Source: Nitrogeniibacter sp041600915
GTDB taxonomy: Bacteria; Pseudomonadota; Gammaproteobacteria; Burkholderiales; Rhodocyclaceae
Reading direction: 5' to 3'
NCBI GenBank assembly: GCA_041600915.1
Contig: JBFIJC010000235.1
Coordinates: forward strand, 1-6,157
DNA: 6,157 nucleotides
This document shows positions 1 to 6,157 of this stretch, piece after piece (the stretch's first letter is position 1; each line of letters begins with the position of its first letter). The notes beneath the pieces were generated by a model, which was not told where the DNA came from, made no database searches, and was given only the letters and a program-made list of their open reading frames with translations. The translations under genes were made by a program, and so were the position numbers.

Positions 1-1726
1 CCGCAGCACGCATGACGGCCATCGTGACGGGCGGCGGTTCGGCACGCCAGGCGGCGAGATCGGCCAAAGCCGATTCCGGCAGCGCGGCCAGACGCTCTCG
101 CAATACGGCCTCGACGGCGCTTTCCCAACCCGCTGCAACTTCAAGTTGCTGCCACAGCGCGGTCGCGCCTTCGAGGCCACGACGCCGCAGCCAGTCACCC
201 AGCGCGCCCTGCTGCTTTAGCTTGCGCTGGAGCTGGACCAGCGCGTCATGCCGCGCCTGGGCGGAGGTGAGTCGGCGCTGAATCTCGCGCTCTTCATCGG
301 CCGCGCGCTTGAGCGCCGCCTGCTGCGCCGGCATGGCCGCCTGCAGCGCTTCGTTTTCTTCAATGAGCTGATGCAGGGCTTCTTCGGCGGCCGCCAGCTG
401 CATTTCGCTGCGCTCGACCTCGGTCTCGGGGGGCGCAGCAATCTGCCCTTCTTCGGCGGTGAGCCGTGCCTGACGCACCTGCAGCGCATCGAGCGCGCGT
501 CGGGCGCTGGCGCTGCGGGTTTCTTCGACACGGGCTTGCTGTTCGGTCTGTGCCAGTTCGCGACGCGCCGCCGCCGCGGTGGCGTCAGCGGTGCGGAAAT
601 GCGATTCGGCCTCGGGCACACGATCTGCCGCCGCCTCGTGCCGTGCTTCGGCCTGCGCCAGGCGCAGATCAGCCGCCTCGAGCAGTGTCTGCCAGCGGGC
701 CTGTTCCTCGATCAGTTGCGTTTGGCGTGTCGCCCAGTGGGTGTGCTCGCCATCGAGCTGTTCGAGCCGCGCCGCAAGCCGGCGACGGTTGTCGGCCAGA
801 TGCTGACGCTCGCCTTCGAGCCGGCTGACTTCGGCCGAGGCATTGAAGAAGTCGTTCTGCGCGATCTGCACCGCTTCGTTGGCGCCCTGATGCACATTGC
901 GGGCGGTGTCGATGGCCGCGTTCAGCTCGCCCAGGCGAGTGCTGTCGGCCTCCATCTGACGGCTGGCACCATCGAGCGCCTGCACCACCCGTTCGCGCTC
1001 TGCGCGCGCTTCGTTGCGTTTGAGCAGCCACAGCAACTGCTGCTTCTGGGCATGCTCGTGGTGCATGCGGCGATAGCGCTCGGCGATCTCGGCCTGGCCT
1101 TCGAGGCGGGTGATGCGATCGCCGAGTTCTAGGCAAATGTCGTCGAGTCGCAGCAGGTTTTCGCCCGCATCCGACAGCCGGCCTTCAGTCTCGCGCCGGC
1201 GCTCACGGTATTTGGTGACGCCTGCGGCTTCTTCGAGAAAGCCGCGAACCTCTTCGGGGCGCGCCTCGATGATGCGCGAGATCATGCCCTGCTCGATGAT
1301 GGCGTAGGCACGCGGGCCCAGGCCGGTGCCGAGGAACAGATCAACCACGTCCTTGCGGCGCACCAGCATGTTATTGATGTAGTAGGACGAATCGCCACTG
1401 CGATCGAGCACCCGCTTGACGGCGATCTCCGCGTATTGCGACCACTGTCCGGCGGCCTTGCCATCGGCGTTGTCGAACACCAGTTCAACGCTGGCGCGCG
1501 ACACGGCTTTGCGGGTGGTCGAACCGTTGAAGATCACGTCCTGCATCGACGCACCGCGCAGCGCGGACGCGCGCGTCTCGCCGAGCACCCAGCGCACGGC
1601 GTCGATGATGTTGGATTTGCCGCAACCATTGGGGCCGACCACGCCGACGAGCTGTCCAGGGGACAACACCGTGGTCGGATCGACAAAGGTTTTGAAGCCG
1701 GCAAGTTTGAGGCGGGACAGTCTCAC
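1..1726 (-). CDS. smc: Chromosome segregation protein SMC, N-terminal half (partial, cut by left edge)
   Basis: SMC is the ATPase core of the Smc-ScpAB condensin complex, which compacts and segregates the bacterial chromosome. The minus strand is open for 575 codons from a GTG at 1726, with no stop. The protein begins MRLSRLKLAGFKTFVDPTT, the usual SMC N-terminus, which fixes the start. Walker A (GPNGCGKS) is at residues 31-38, the LRG arginine at R57 and the Q-loop glutamine at about Q146, followed by the conserved EEAAGVTKYRERR segment near 165-177. From about 174 to 500 the sequence is a Glu/Arg/Gln/Ala-rich heptad-like coiled coil. From about residue 507 (GDWLRRRGLEG) the hinge domain begins. 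Family members are roughly 1,170 residues, so the rest of the hinge, the return coil, the ABC signature and Walker B lie outside the window. No Shine-Dalgarno is evident before the GTG. It is divergent from dapC, so it belongs to a different transcript. Confidence 0.96.
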   Translation of the reverse strand, partial: MRLSRLKLAGFKTFVDPTTVLSPGQLVGVVGPNGCGKSNIIDAVRWVLGETRASALRGASMQDVIFNGSTTRKAVSRASVELVFDNADGKAAGQWSQYAEIAVKRVLDRSGDSSYYINNMLVRRKDVVDLFLGTGLGPRAYAIIEQGMISRIIEARPEEVRGFLEEAAGVTKYRERRRETEGRLSDAGENLLRLDDICLELGDRITRLEGQAEIAERYRRMHHEHAQKQQLLWLLKRNEARAERERVVQALDGASRQMEADSTRLGELNAAIDTARNVHQGANEAVQIAQNDFFNASAEVSRLEGERQHLADNRRRLAARLEQLDGEHTHWATRQTQLIEEQARWQTLLEAADLRLAQAEARHEAAADRVPEAESHFRTADATAAAARRELAQTEQQARVEETRSASARRALDALQVRQARLTAEEGQIAAPPETEVERSEMQLAAAEEALHQLIEENEALQAAMPAQQAALKRAADEEREIQRRLTSAQARHDALVQLQRKLKQQGALGDWLRRRGLEGATALWQQLEVAAGWESAVEAVLRERLAALPESALADLAAWRAEPPPVTMAVMRAA

Positions 1727-1795
1727 GGCGGTTCGATCTGGCGGACAATGCGCGGCCGGTTGAGCGCAAGTGCGCGGCGCGGTAGATAAGCGGGC

Positions 1796-1801
1796 TATGA
1801 T
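1796..1801 (+). promoter_or_regulatory. Candidate -10 hexamer for dapC
   Basis: TATGAT on the plus strand matches five of six bases of the -10 consensus and lies about 90 bases before the dapC start. No matching -35 is present at 16-18 bases upstream, where the sequence is only G and C, and there is no TGn extension. An alternative pair, TTGAGC at 1760-1765 with TAGATA at 1783-1788 (17-base spacer), has a better -35 but a poor -10. Either could serve, so the call is weak. Confidence 0.25.
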
Positions 1802-1805
1802 AGCA
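1797..1805 (-). promoter_or_regulatory. Candidate extended -10 promoter of smc
   Basis: Read on the minus strand this is TGCTATCAT: a TGn extension directly followed by TATCAT, five of six matches to the sigma-70 -10 consensus. Transcription would begin near 1790, leaving a leader of about 65 bases before the smc GTG. The nearest -35-like hexamer (TTGAAG, from 1821 to 1816) is only 13 bases upstream, which is too close. If real, this would be an extended -10 promoter that does not rely on a good -35. This is inferred from consensus only. Confidence 0.35.
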
Positions 1806-1884
1806 TCTTCGCCGACTTCAACTGCCCGGCAAGCGTGCCTTTGATGACATTTGGTAACGCTTTCGCCGCCCAATCGAGCCTGCC

Positions 1885-3081
1885 GTGAACCCCGACCTCG
1901 ACCGACTCCAGCCCTACCCGTTTGAAAAACTGCGCACGCTCTTTGAAGGCCTGCCGACCGACTCGCCGCACAGCGCCATCCGCCTGTCGATTGGCGAGCC
2001 GCGTCACGACACGCCCAAGCTCGTCACCGATGCGCTGGCGGCCCATTTGAACGGCCTGGCAAACTACCCGCTCACCACCGGCACCCCCGCCTTGCGACAG
2101 ACCATCGCCAGCTGGCTGATGCGTCGCTACGGCCTGGGTGCCGTTTCGGCAGAAACCCAGGTGCTGCCGGTGACCGGCTCGCGCGAGGCCTTGTTTGCCT
2201 TTGCCCAATGCGTGGTCGATCGCACCCAGCCGAATGCACGGGTGATGTGCCCGAACCCGTTCTACCAGATCTACGAAGGCGCCGCCCTGCTCGCCGGTGC
2301 GCAGCCGCTGTTCATCAACACCGTGGCGTCCTCCGATTTCAGTTTCGACATCAGCGGCGTCGACGCCGACACCTGGCGCACGGTGCAGCTGGTGTATGTG
2401 TGCTCACCCGGCAACCCCACAGGCCATGTGATGTCGCTGGACGAATGGCGCACGCTGTTTGCCCTGTCGGACGAACACGGCTTTGTCATCGCCGCCGACG
2501 AGTGTTATTCAGAGATCTATTTCGACGAAGCCTCGCCGCCGCTGGGCGCGCTGGAAGCCGCGTGGCAGCTTGGCCGCACCGACTTCCGCAATGTGGTGGT
2601 CTTCTCCAGCCTGTCGAAGCGCTCCAACGTGCCTGGCCTGCGCTCCGGCTTTGTGGCCGGCGACGCGGCGGTGCTCAAGCAGTTTTTGCGCTACCGCACC
2701 TACCACGGCTGCGCCATGAGCCCGTCGGTGCAGGAGGCGTCAATCGCCGCCTGGAACGACGAAGCCCATGTGGTCGAAAACCGTCGCCTGTACCGCGAAA
2801 AGTTCGACCAGATCACCCCCATGCTGGCCCCGTGGCTGGGCGTACAGAAGCCCGACGCCGGTTTTTACCTGTGGGCACGCACGCCGGGCTCGGACACCGA
2901 TTTCGCCCGCGGCCTGCAGGCTGAATATAATGTGACCGTTCTGCCGGGCAGCTACCTGGCCCGCGAAGCCAATGGACTCAACCCCGGCGCCGGCTATGTA
3001 CGCATCGCGCTGGTGGCCGCACCCGACGAGTGCCTGGAGGCGGCCGAGCGCATTGTTGCGTTTTGCCGCGCCGGCCAATAA
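1885..3081 (+). CDS. dapC: Succinyldiaminopimelate transaminase (DapC)
   Basis: This PLP-dependent fold-type I aminotransferase converts N-succinyl-2-amino-6-ketopimelate plus glutamate to N-succinyl-LL-diaminopimelate and 2-oxoglutarate, in the cytosol. The 398-residue product starts with MNPDLDRLQPYPFEKL, typical of the proteobacterial DapC family, supporting the GTG start at 1885. Visible motifs are SPGNPTG at 174-180 (N177 contacts PLP), ADECYSEIY at 204-212 (D205 binds the pyridine nitrogen, Y208), the Schiff-base lysine K245 in SLSKRSNVPGLRSGF, and the substrate-carboxylate arginine R373 in YVRIALVA. The length is normal for the family. No strong Shine-Dalgarno precedes the GTG. It heads a plus-strand run, with dapD 42 bases downstream. 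A related ArgD-type aminotransferase could do the same reaction, but the N-terminus, the active-site context and the neighbouring dapD and dapE favour DapC. Confidence 0.93.
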   Translation: MNPDLDRLQPYPFEKLRTLFEGLPTDSPHSAIRLSIGEPRHDTPKLVTDALAAHLNGLANYPLTTGTPALRQTIASWLMRRYGLGAVSAETQVLPVTGSREALFAFAQCVVDRTQPNARVMCPNPFYQIYEGAALLAGAQPLFINTVASSDFSFDISGVDADTWRTVQLVYVCSPGNPTGHVMSLDEWRTLFALSDEHGFVIAADECYSEIYFDEASPPLGALEAAWQLGRTDFRNVVVFSSLSKRSNVPGLRSGFVAGDAAVLKQFLRYRTYHGCAMSPSVQEASIAAWNDEAHVVENRRLYREKFDQITPMLAPWLGVQKPDAGFYLWARTPGSDTDFARGLQAEYNVTVLPGSYLAREANGLNPGAGYVRIALVAAPDECLEAAERIVAFCRAGQ

Positions 3082-3106
3082 ATCCGCGCCATTTCAAATC
3101 ATCGAC

Positions 3107-3113
3107 AAAGGGA
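3107..3113 (+). promoter_or_regulatory. Ribosome binding site of dapD
   Basis: AAAGGGA lies 10 bases before the dapD ATG at 3124 and is the clearest purine-rich ribosome site in the dapC-dapD gap. Its GGGA (3110-3113) can pair with TCCC (3118-3121) across a four-base CACT loop, a short stem that could partly cover the site. Confidence 0.6.
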
Positions 3114-3123
3114 CACTTCCCCC

Positions 3124-3945
3124 ATGCAACAACTCCAACAGATCATCGACACCGCCTTTGACAACCGCGCCAGCCTGTCGCCGACCAGCGCGCCGGCCGA
3201 AGTCCGCGAAGCCGTCGAAGAAGTCATCGCCGGCCTGGACAACGGCAGCCTGCGCGTCGCGCAGAAAGTCGACGGCCAGTGGATCGTCAATCAGTGGGTC
3301 AAGAAGGCCGTGCTGATTTCCTTCCGCCTGCGCGACAACGCCGTCATGCCCGGCGGCTCGACCAATTTCTACGACAAGGTCGCCACCAAATTTGGTGACT
3401 ACACGTCCGAGCAGTTCCAGCAAGGCGGCTTCCGCGTGGTACCGCCCGCCGTCGCACGTAAGGGCAGCTTCATCGGCAAGAACGTGGTGTTGATGCCCTC
3501 CTATGTGAACATCGGCGCCTATGTCGATGAAGGCACCATGGTCGACACCTGGGCCACCGTCGGCTCCTGCGCCCAAATCGGCAAGAACGTGCACCTGTCG
3601 GGCGGCGTTGGTATCGGCGGCGTGCTTGAGCCGGTGCAGGCCGGGCCGGTCATCATTGAGGACAATGTCTTTGTCGGCGCCCGTTCAGAAGTCGTCGAAG
3701 GTGTCGTTATCGAAGAGAATGCTGTGCTCTCGATGGGCGTGTATCTGGGTCAGAGCACCAAGATCTATGATCGCGAAACCGGCTCGGTAACTTACGGCCG
3801 CGTGCCCTCGGGCGCTGTGGTGGTGCCGGGCAGCCTGCCCTCCGCCGACGGGAAGTACAGCCTGTACTGCGCCGTGATCGTCAAGCGTGTCGACGCGCAA
3901 ACCCGCGCCAAGACCGCGATCAACGAGCTGCTGCGCGGCGCCTGA
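3124..3945 (+). CDS. dapD: 2,3,4,5-tetrahydropyridine-2,6-dicarboxylate N-succinyltransferase (DapD)
   Basis: DapD transfers succinyl from succinyl-CoA to tetrahydrodipicolinate, giving N-succinyl-2-amino-6-ketopimelate, the committing step of the succinylase branch and the substrate of DapC next door. The 273-residue product is nearly identical in length to the E. coli enzyme (274) and closely resembles it as I recall it, starting MQQLQQIIDTAFDNRA. Residues about 1-105 form the N-terminal helical domain. About 110-240 is a left-handed beta-helix with hexapeptide repeats (for example IGKNVHLSGGVGIGG). The C-terminus ends in KTAINELLRGA. The catalytic aspartate and glutamate known from the family appear as D141 (MVDTWATVG) and E189 (GARSEVVEG). 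The active enzyme is a trimer in this family. It has a good ribosome site, is 42 bases after dapC and is very probably co-transcribed with it. Confidence 0.98.
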   Translation: MQQLQQIIDTAFDNRASLSPTSAPAEVREAVEEVIAGLDNGSLRVAQKVDGQWIVNQWVKKAVLISFRLRDNAVMPGGSTNFYDKVATKFGDYTSEQFQQGGFRVVPPAVARKGSFIGKNVVLMPSYVNIGAYVDEGTMVDTWATVGSCAQIGKNVHLSGGVGIGGVLEPVQAGPVIIEDNVFVGARSEVVEGVVIEENAVLSMGVYLGQSTKIYDRETGSVTYGRVPSGAVVVPGSLPSADGKYSLYCAVIVKRVDAQTRAKTAINELLRGA

Positions 3946-3955
3946 CACACCTCGC

Positions 3956-3979
3956 CGGGGCGGGCCAACGCCTGCCCCG
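3956..3979 (+). terminator. GC-rich hairpin between dapD and pilU (possible attenuator or weak terminator)
   Basis: The arms 3956-3965 (CGGGGCGGGC) and 3970-3979 (GCCTGCCCCG) form a 10-bp stem with one G-U pair (3962 with 3973) around a CAAC tetraloop. It starts 11 bases after the dapD stop codon. Only two T residues follow (3980-3981), so it lacks the T-tract of a canonical intrinsic terminator. It may be a partial terminator, a 3'-end stabiliser for dapC-dapD mRNA, or a processing site. The structure is read directly from the bases; its function is inferred. Confidence 0.5.
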
Positions 3980-3998
3980 TTCGACTGCCCAATCCGCC

Positions 3999-4004
3999 AG
4001 GAAG
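3999..4004 (+). promoter_or_regulatory. Ribosome binding site deciding the pilU start
   Basis: AGGAAG sits 8 bases before the ATG at 4013. It rules out the in-frame GTG at 4004, which would overlap the site itself. It also argues against an upstream in-frame ATG at 3887, which lies inside dapD. Confidence 0.65.
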
Positions 4005-4012
4005 TGCATGCG

Positions 4013-5194
4013 ATGATCCTCGACAAGCTGTTCACCCTGATGGCCGAAAAGAACGCTTCGGACATCTTCATCACCGCCGGCGTGCCGATCCACATCAAGA
4101 TTGAAGGCGAAACCCTGCCCATCAATCAGCAGATGATGGAACCGACGATGATCCGTCGCATGGCCGACGAGATCATGGCGCCAGAGCAGGCCGCACGCTT
4201 CGATAAAGACAAGGAGATGAACCTCTCCTTCGGCCGGCGCGATGTGGGCAACTTCCGGGTCAACCTCTTCTGGCAGCGCAATAGCGTGGCCATCGTGGTG
4301 CGTTTCATCCGCGGCGACATTCCCACGCTCGACTCGCTCAAGCTACCCGAGAAGCTCGCTGACATCATCATGGAAAAGCGCGGCCTGGTGCTGGTGGTGG
4401 GCGCAACCGGCTCGGGCAAATCGACCACCATGGCCTCGATGATTGACCACCGGAACCGCAACCGGACGGGTCACATCCTGACCATCGAAGACCCGATCGA
4501 ATACCTCTTCAAGCACCGCAAGTCGATCATCAACCAGCGTGAAATCGGCATCGACACCCACGACTGGAACGAAGCGCTGCGCAACGCCATGCGTCAGGCC
4601 CCGGACTGCATCCTGATCGGCGAGATCCGTGACAAGGAAACCATGCAGGCTGCGCTCGCCTACGCACAAACCGGTCACCTCTGCCTGGCCACACTGCATG
4701 CCAACAACGCCTATCACGCGCTGAACCGCATCGTTAACTTCTTCCCGCTGGAGAACCGGCCGCTGCTCTATCTCGACCTCGCGGTCGCGCTCAAGTGCAT
4801 CATCTCCCAGCGACTGGTGCGCCGCCCCGACGGACTGCGCCTGCCTTCCGTCGAGCTTCTGCTGAACACCCGCCATGTGGCCGAACTGATCGAGCGTGGT
4901 GAGATCAGCAGCATCAAGGAAGCCATGGAGCAGACGCTCGCGCCGGGATCGCAGACCTTTGAGCAAGACCTGTTCCGGCTCTACCGCGAAAAAATCATCA
5001 CACTCGACGAAGCCCTGGCGCACGCCGACTCGCCGACCAACCTGTCCTGGCTGATCAACAACTCGCAGATCAGCACCGACTCGAGCGAGCAGCCACCACA
5101 AAAGCGCCAGCACGGCGGCATCATCGACTTTGAAAGCACCCAACCGGACGGCGCCTCGTTCAGCGAATTCACCTTGAACCTCGAAGATCGCTAA
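4013..5194 (+). CDS. pilU: PilU-type type IV pilus twitching motility ATPase
   Basis: This is a hexameric cytoplasmic ATPase of the PilT/PilU secretion-ATPase family, which drives or assists pilus retraction at the inner-membrane base of the type IV pilus. The 393-residue product has an N-terminal PAS-like domain (about 1-100, with SDIFITAGVPIHIKI). The ATPase core has Walker A GATGSGKST (130-138), the Asp box TIEDPIEYLF (158-167, E163), Walker B CILIGEIRD (199-207) and the His box TGHLCLATLHANNA (220-233, H222 and H229). The His box and the C-terminal part (TFEQDLFRLYREKIITLDEALAHAD, written here as 315-321 onward) are like PilU rather than PilT, as is the length. The last 40 residues are polar and low-complexity. 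The start is set by AGGAAG at 3999-4004; the frame is open further upstream into dapD, but that part reads as non-homologous filler. It lies 67 bases after dapD and 30 before dapE, with no pilT beside it. PilU versus a PilT paralogue is the main uncertainty. Confidence 0.9.
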   Translation: MILDKLFTLMAEKNASDIFITAGVPIHIKIEGETLPINQQMMEPTMIRRMADEIMAPEQAARFDKDKEMNLSFGRRDVGNFRVNLFWQRNSVAIVVRFIRGDIPTLDSLKLPEKLADIIMEKRGLVLVVGATGSGKSTTMASMIDHRNRNRTGHILTIEDPIEYLFKHRKSIINQREIGIDTHDWNEALRNAMRQAPDCILIGEIRDKETMQAALAYAQTGHLCLATLHANNAYHALNRIVNFFPLENRPLLYLDLAVALKCIISQRLVRRPDGLRLPSVELLLNTRHVAELIERGEISSIKEAMEQTLAPGSQTFEQDLFRLYREKIITLDEALAHADSPTNLSWLINNSQISTDSSEQPPQKRQHGGIIDFESTQPDGASFSEFTLNLEDR

Positions 5195-5224
5195 TCGCTC
5201 ACACCGTCACCCCATCCGGATTTC

Positions 5225-6157
5225 ATGACACTAACTGACTCCCCTACCCTCGCGCTGACGCGCGAGCTGATCACCCGCCGCTCAGTCACACCAGAAGACG
5301 CCGGCTGTCTCGATCTGATCGCCTCGCGACTCACCCCGCTGGGCTTTACGCTCGAGCGCATCGACCGCAACGGCGTATGCAATCTATGGGCCCACCGCGG
5401 CACCAGCGGGCCGACGCTATGCTTTGCCGGCCACACCGACGTGGTGCCGACCGGACCGGTCGAGCGCTGGGCCTCGGACCCGTTTGTGCCCACCGAGCGC
5501 GACGGCTATCTTTACGGTCGCGGCGCGGCCGACATGAAAACCTCGCTGGCGGCCTTTGTGACCGCCATTGAAAGCTTCGTCGCGGCGCACCCCGACCACC
5601 CCGGCCGCATCGCCCTGCTGCTCACCTCCGACGAAGAAGGCGACGCCACTGACGGCACGATCGCTGTCGTCGAGGCTTTCCAGGCCCGTGGCGAGCGTAT
5701 TGACTACTGCATCGTCGGCGAACCCACCTCGGTGGAACGCCTCGGCGACATGGTCAAGAATGGCCGTCGCGGTAGTCTGTCCGGCAAGCTGGTCGTCAAA
5801 GGCATCCAGGGCCACATCGCCTACCCGCATCTTGCGCGCAACCCGATTCATCAGGCCGTACCCGCACTGACCGAGCTGGCCGCCACGCAATGGGATGCCG
5901 GCAACGAGTACTTCCCGCCCACCAGCTGGCAGATCTCCAACATCGCCGGCGGCACCGGGGCCAGCAACGTCATCCCGGGCAGCATGGAAGTGCGCTTCAA
6001 CTTCCGCTTCTCGTCGGCCTCCACCGATGCGGGCCTGAAAGAACGCGTACACGAGATTCTCGACAAGCACGGCCTTGAATACACGCTGGACTGGAACCTG
6101 TCCGGCCAGACCTTCCTCACGCCGCGCGGCACGCTGGTTGACGCGGTAACGCGCGCC
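5225..6157 (+). CDS. dapE: Succinyl-diaminopimelate desuccinylase (DapE), partial (cut by right edge)
   Basis: DapE is a di-zinc M20-family hydrolase that splits N-succinyl-LL-diaminopimelate into succinate and LL-diaminopimelate, directly after the DapC step. The frame is open from ATG 5225 to the edge, giving 311 of an expected 375-380 or so residues. Metal and catalytic residues are in place: H70 in CFAGHTDVVP, D103 in GRGAADMKTS, the general base E137 and zinc ligand E138 in TSDEEGD, and E165 in VGEPTS. H197 (GIQGHIAYPHLARNP) and N248 (GASNVIP) sit in the dimerisation lid domain. The final zinc histidine near the C-terminus is outside the window. The Shine-Dalgarno is poor (GGA at 5218-5220, only four bases from the ATG). 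The 30-base gap after pilU contains no terminator, so co-transcription with pilU is likely. Confidence 0.96.
   Translation, partial: MTLTDSPTLALTRELITRRSVTPEDAGCLDLIASRLTPLGFTLERIDRNGVCNLWAHRGTSGPTLCFAGHTDVVPTGPVERWASDPFVPTERDGYLYGRGAADMKTSLAAFVTAIESFVAAHPDHPGRIALLLTSDEEGDATDGTIAVVEAFQARGERIDYCIVGEPTSVERLGDMVKNGRRGSLSGKLVVKGIQGHIAYPHLARNPIHQAVPALTELAATQWDAGNEYFPPTSWQISNIAGGTGASNVIPGSMEVRFNFRFSSASTDAGLKERVHEILDKHGLEYTLDWNLSGQTFLTPRGTLVDAVTRA

Larger units (their letters stand above)
1727..1884. promoter_or_regulatory. Divergent intergenic control region between smc and dapC
   Basis: This 158-base gap lies between the start codons of two divergent genes, so it should hold the promoters of both. 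I see no open frame worth calling as a gene. The clearest element is the short palindrome at 1794-1804, annotated separately. A 4-bp GGCA/TGCC stem at 1828-1839 is too weak to call a leader structure. No recognisable operator or riboswitch is visible. In particular, nothing resembles the long lysine riboswitch, and the dapC leader is too short to hold one. Confidence 0.6.

Noticed and set aside
248..1132. Long 294-codon open frame on the plus strand opposite smc
   Set aside because: It lies wholly antisense to the conserved SMC coiled coil. GC-rich genes often leave such frames open. The translation has no recognisable domain and there is no ribosome site case for it.
1828..1839. Short GGCA/TGCC stem followed by TTTG in the dapC leader
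   Set aside because: Only four base pairs, which is expected by chance in GC-rich DNA and too weak for an attenuator.
1795..2208. 137-codon minus-strand frame spanning the intergenic region and the start of dapC
   Set aside because: Most of it is the antisense of the DapC N-terminus, and it would occupy the whole smc promoter region. The translation is not recognisable.
2208..2924. 238-codon plus-strand frame inside dapC
   Set aside because: It is an Arg/Ala-rich shifted reading of the dapC sequence, which itself carries every aminotransferase motif.
3887..4012. Upstream extension of pilU to an ATG inside dapD
   Set aside because: The added 42 residues are the out-of-frame reading of the dapD 3' end and the hairpin region. 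They do not look like the PilU N-terminus, and a clear ribosome site points to 4013.
4343..5143. 266-codon open frame on the minus strand opposite pilU
   Set aside because: It is antisense to the conserved ATPase core and C-terminal region of PilU, and its translation looks like filler rich in Val, Gly and Asp with no family motif.
5174..5197. Possible internal promoter (TTGAAC then TAATCG) before dapE
   Set aside because: The spacing of 12 bases between the hexamers is too short for a sigma-70 promoter, and the -10 match is poor.
5417..6070. 217-codon open frame on the minus strand opposite dapE
   Set aside because: It mirrors the zinc-ligand motifs of DapE, so conservation belongs to the other strand. 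No independent support was seen.

Overview
This is a compact, GC-rich bacterial chromosomal window whose codons mostly end in G or C. It holds five protein genes with short gaps and no trace of mobile DNA. The protein sequences look betaproteobacterial. A Rhodocyclales-type organism (Azoarcus/Thauera-like) is my best guess, but that rests on recalled family resemblance and gene content, not on a search.

Layout: positions 1-1726 (minus strand) encode the N-terminal 575 residues of the chromosome-organising ATPase SMC, which runs off the left edge just inside its hinge domain. A 158-base intergenic region (1727-1884) separates it from a divergent plus-strand gene run: dapC (1885-3081), dapD (3124-3945), a PilU-type type IV pilus motor ATPase (4013-5194) and dapE (5225 onward, cut by the right edge after 311 codons). 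The intergenic region carries a small palindrome that supplies a plausible -10 element on each strand.

DapD, DapC and DapE catalyse three consecutive steps of the succinylase branch of the diaminopimelate/lysine pathway: succinylation of tetrahydrodipicolinate, transamination, and desuccinylation to LL-diaminopimelate. They feed both lysine and peptidoglycan synthesis. The pilus ATPase lying between dapD and dapE is the one gene out of pathway. A strong 10-bp GC hairpin lies in the 67-base gap just before it, without a good T-tract, and may adjust how much transcript continues into pilU and dapE.

All five genes have intact catalytic motifs in the parts visible. I found no RNA gene, CRISPR array, insertion sequence or sign of recent transfer, and no credible undescribed system. 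The points worth following up are the pilU insertion in the dap run, the hairpin, and the shared smc/dapC control region.
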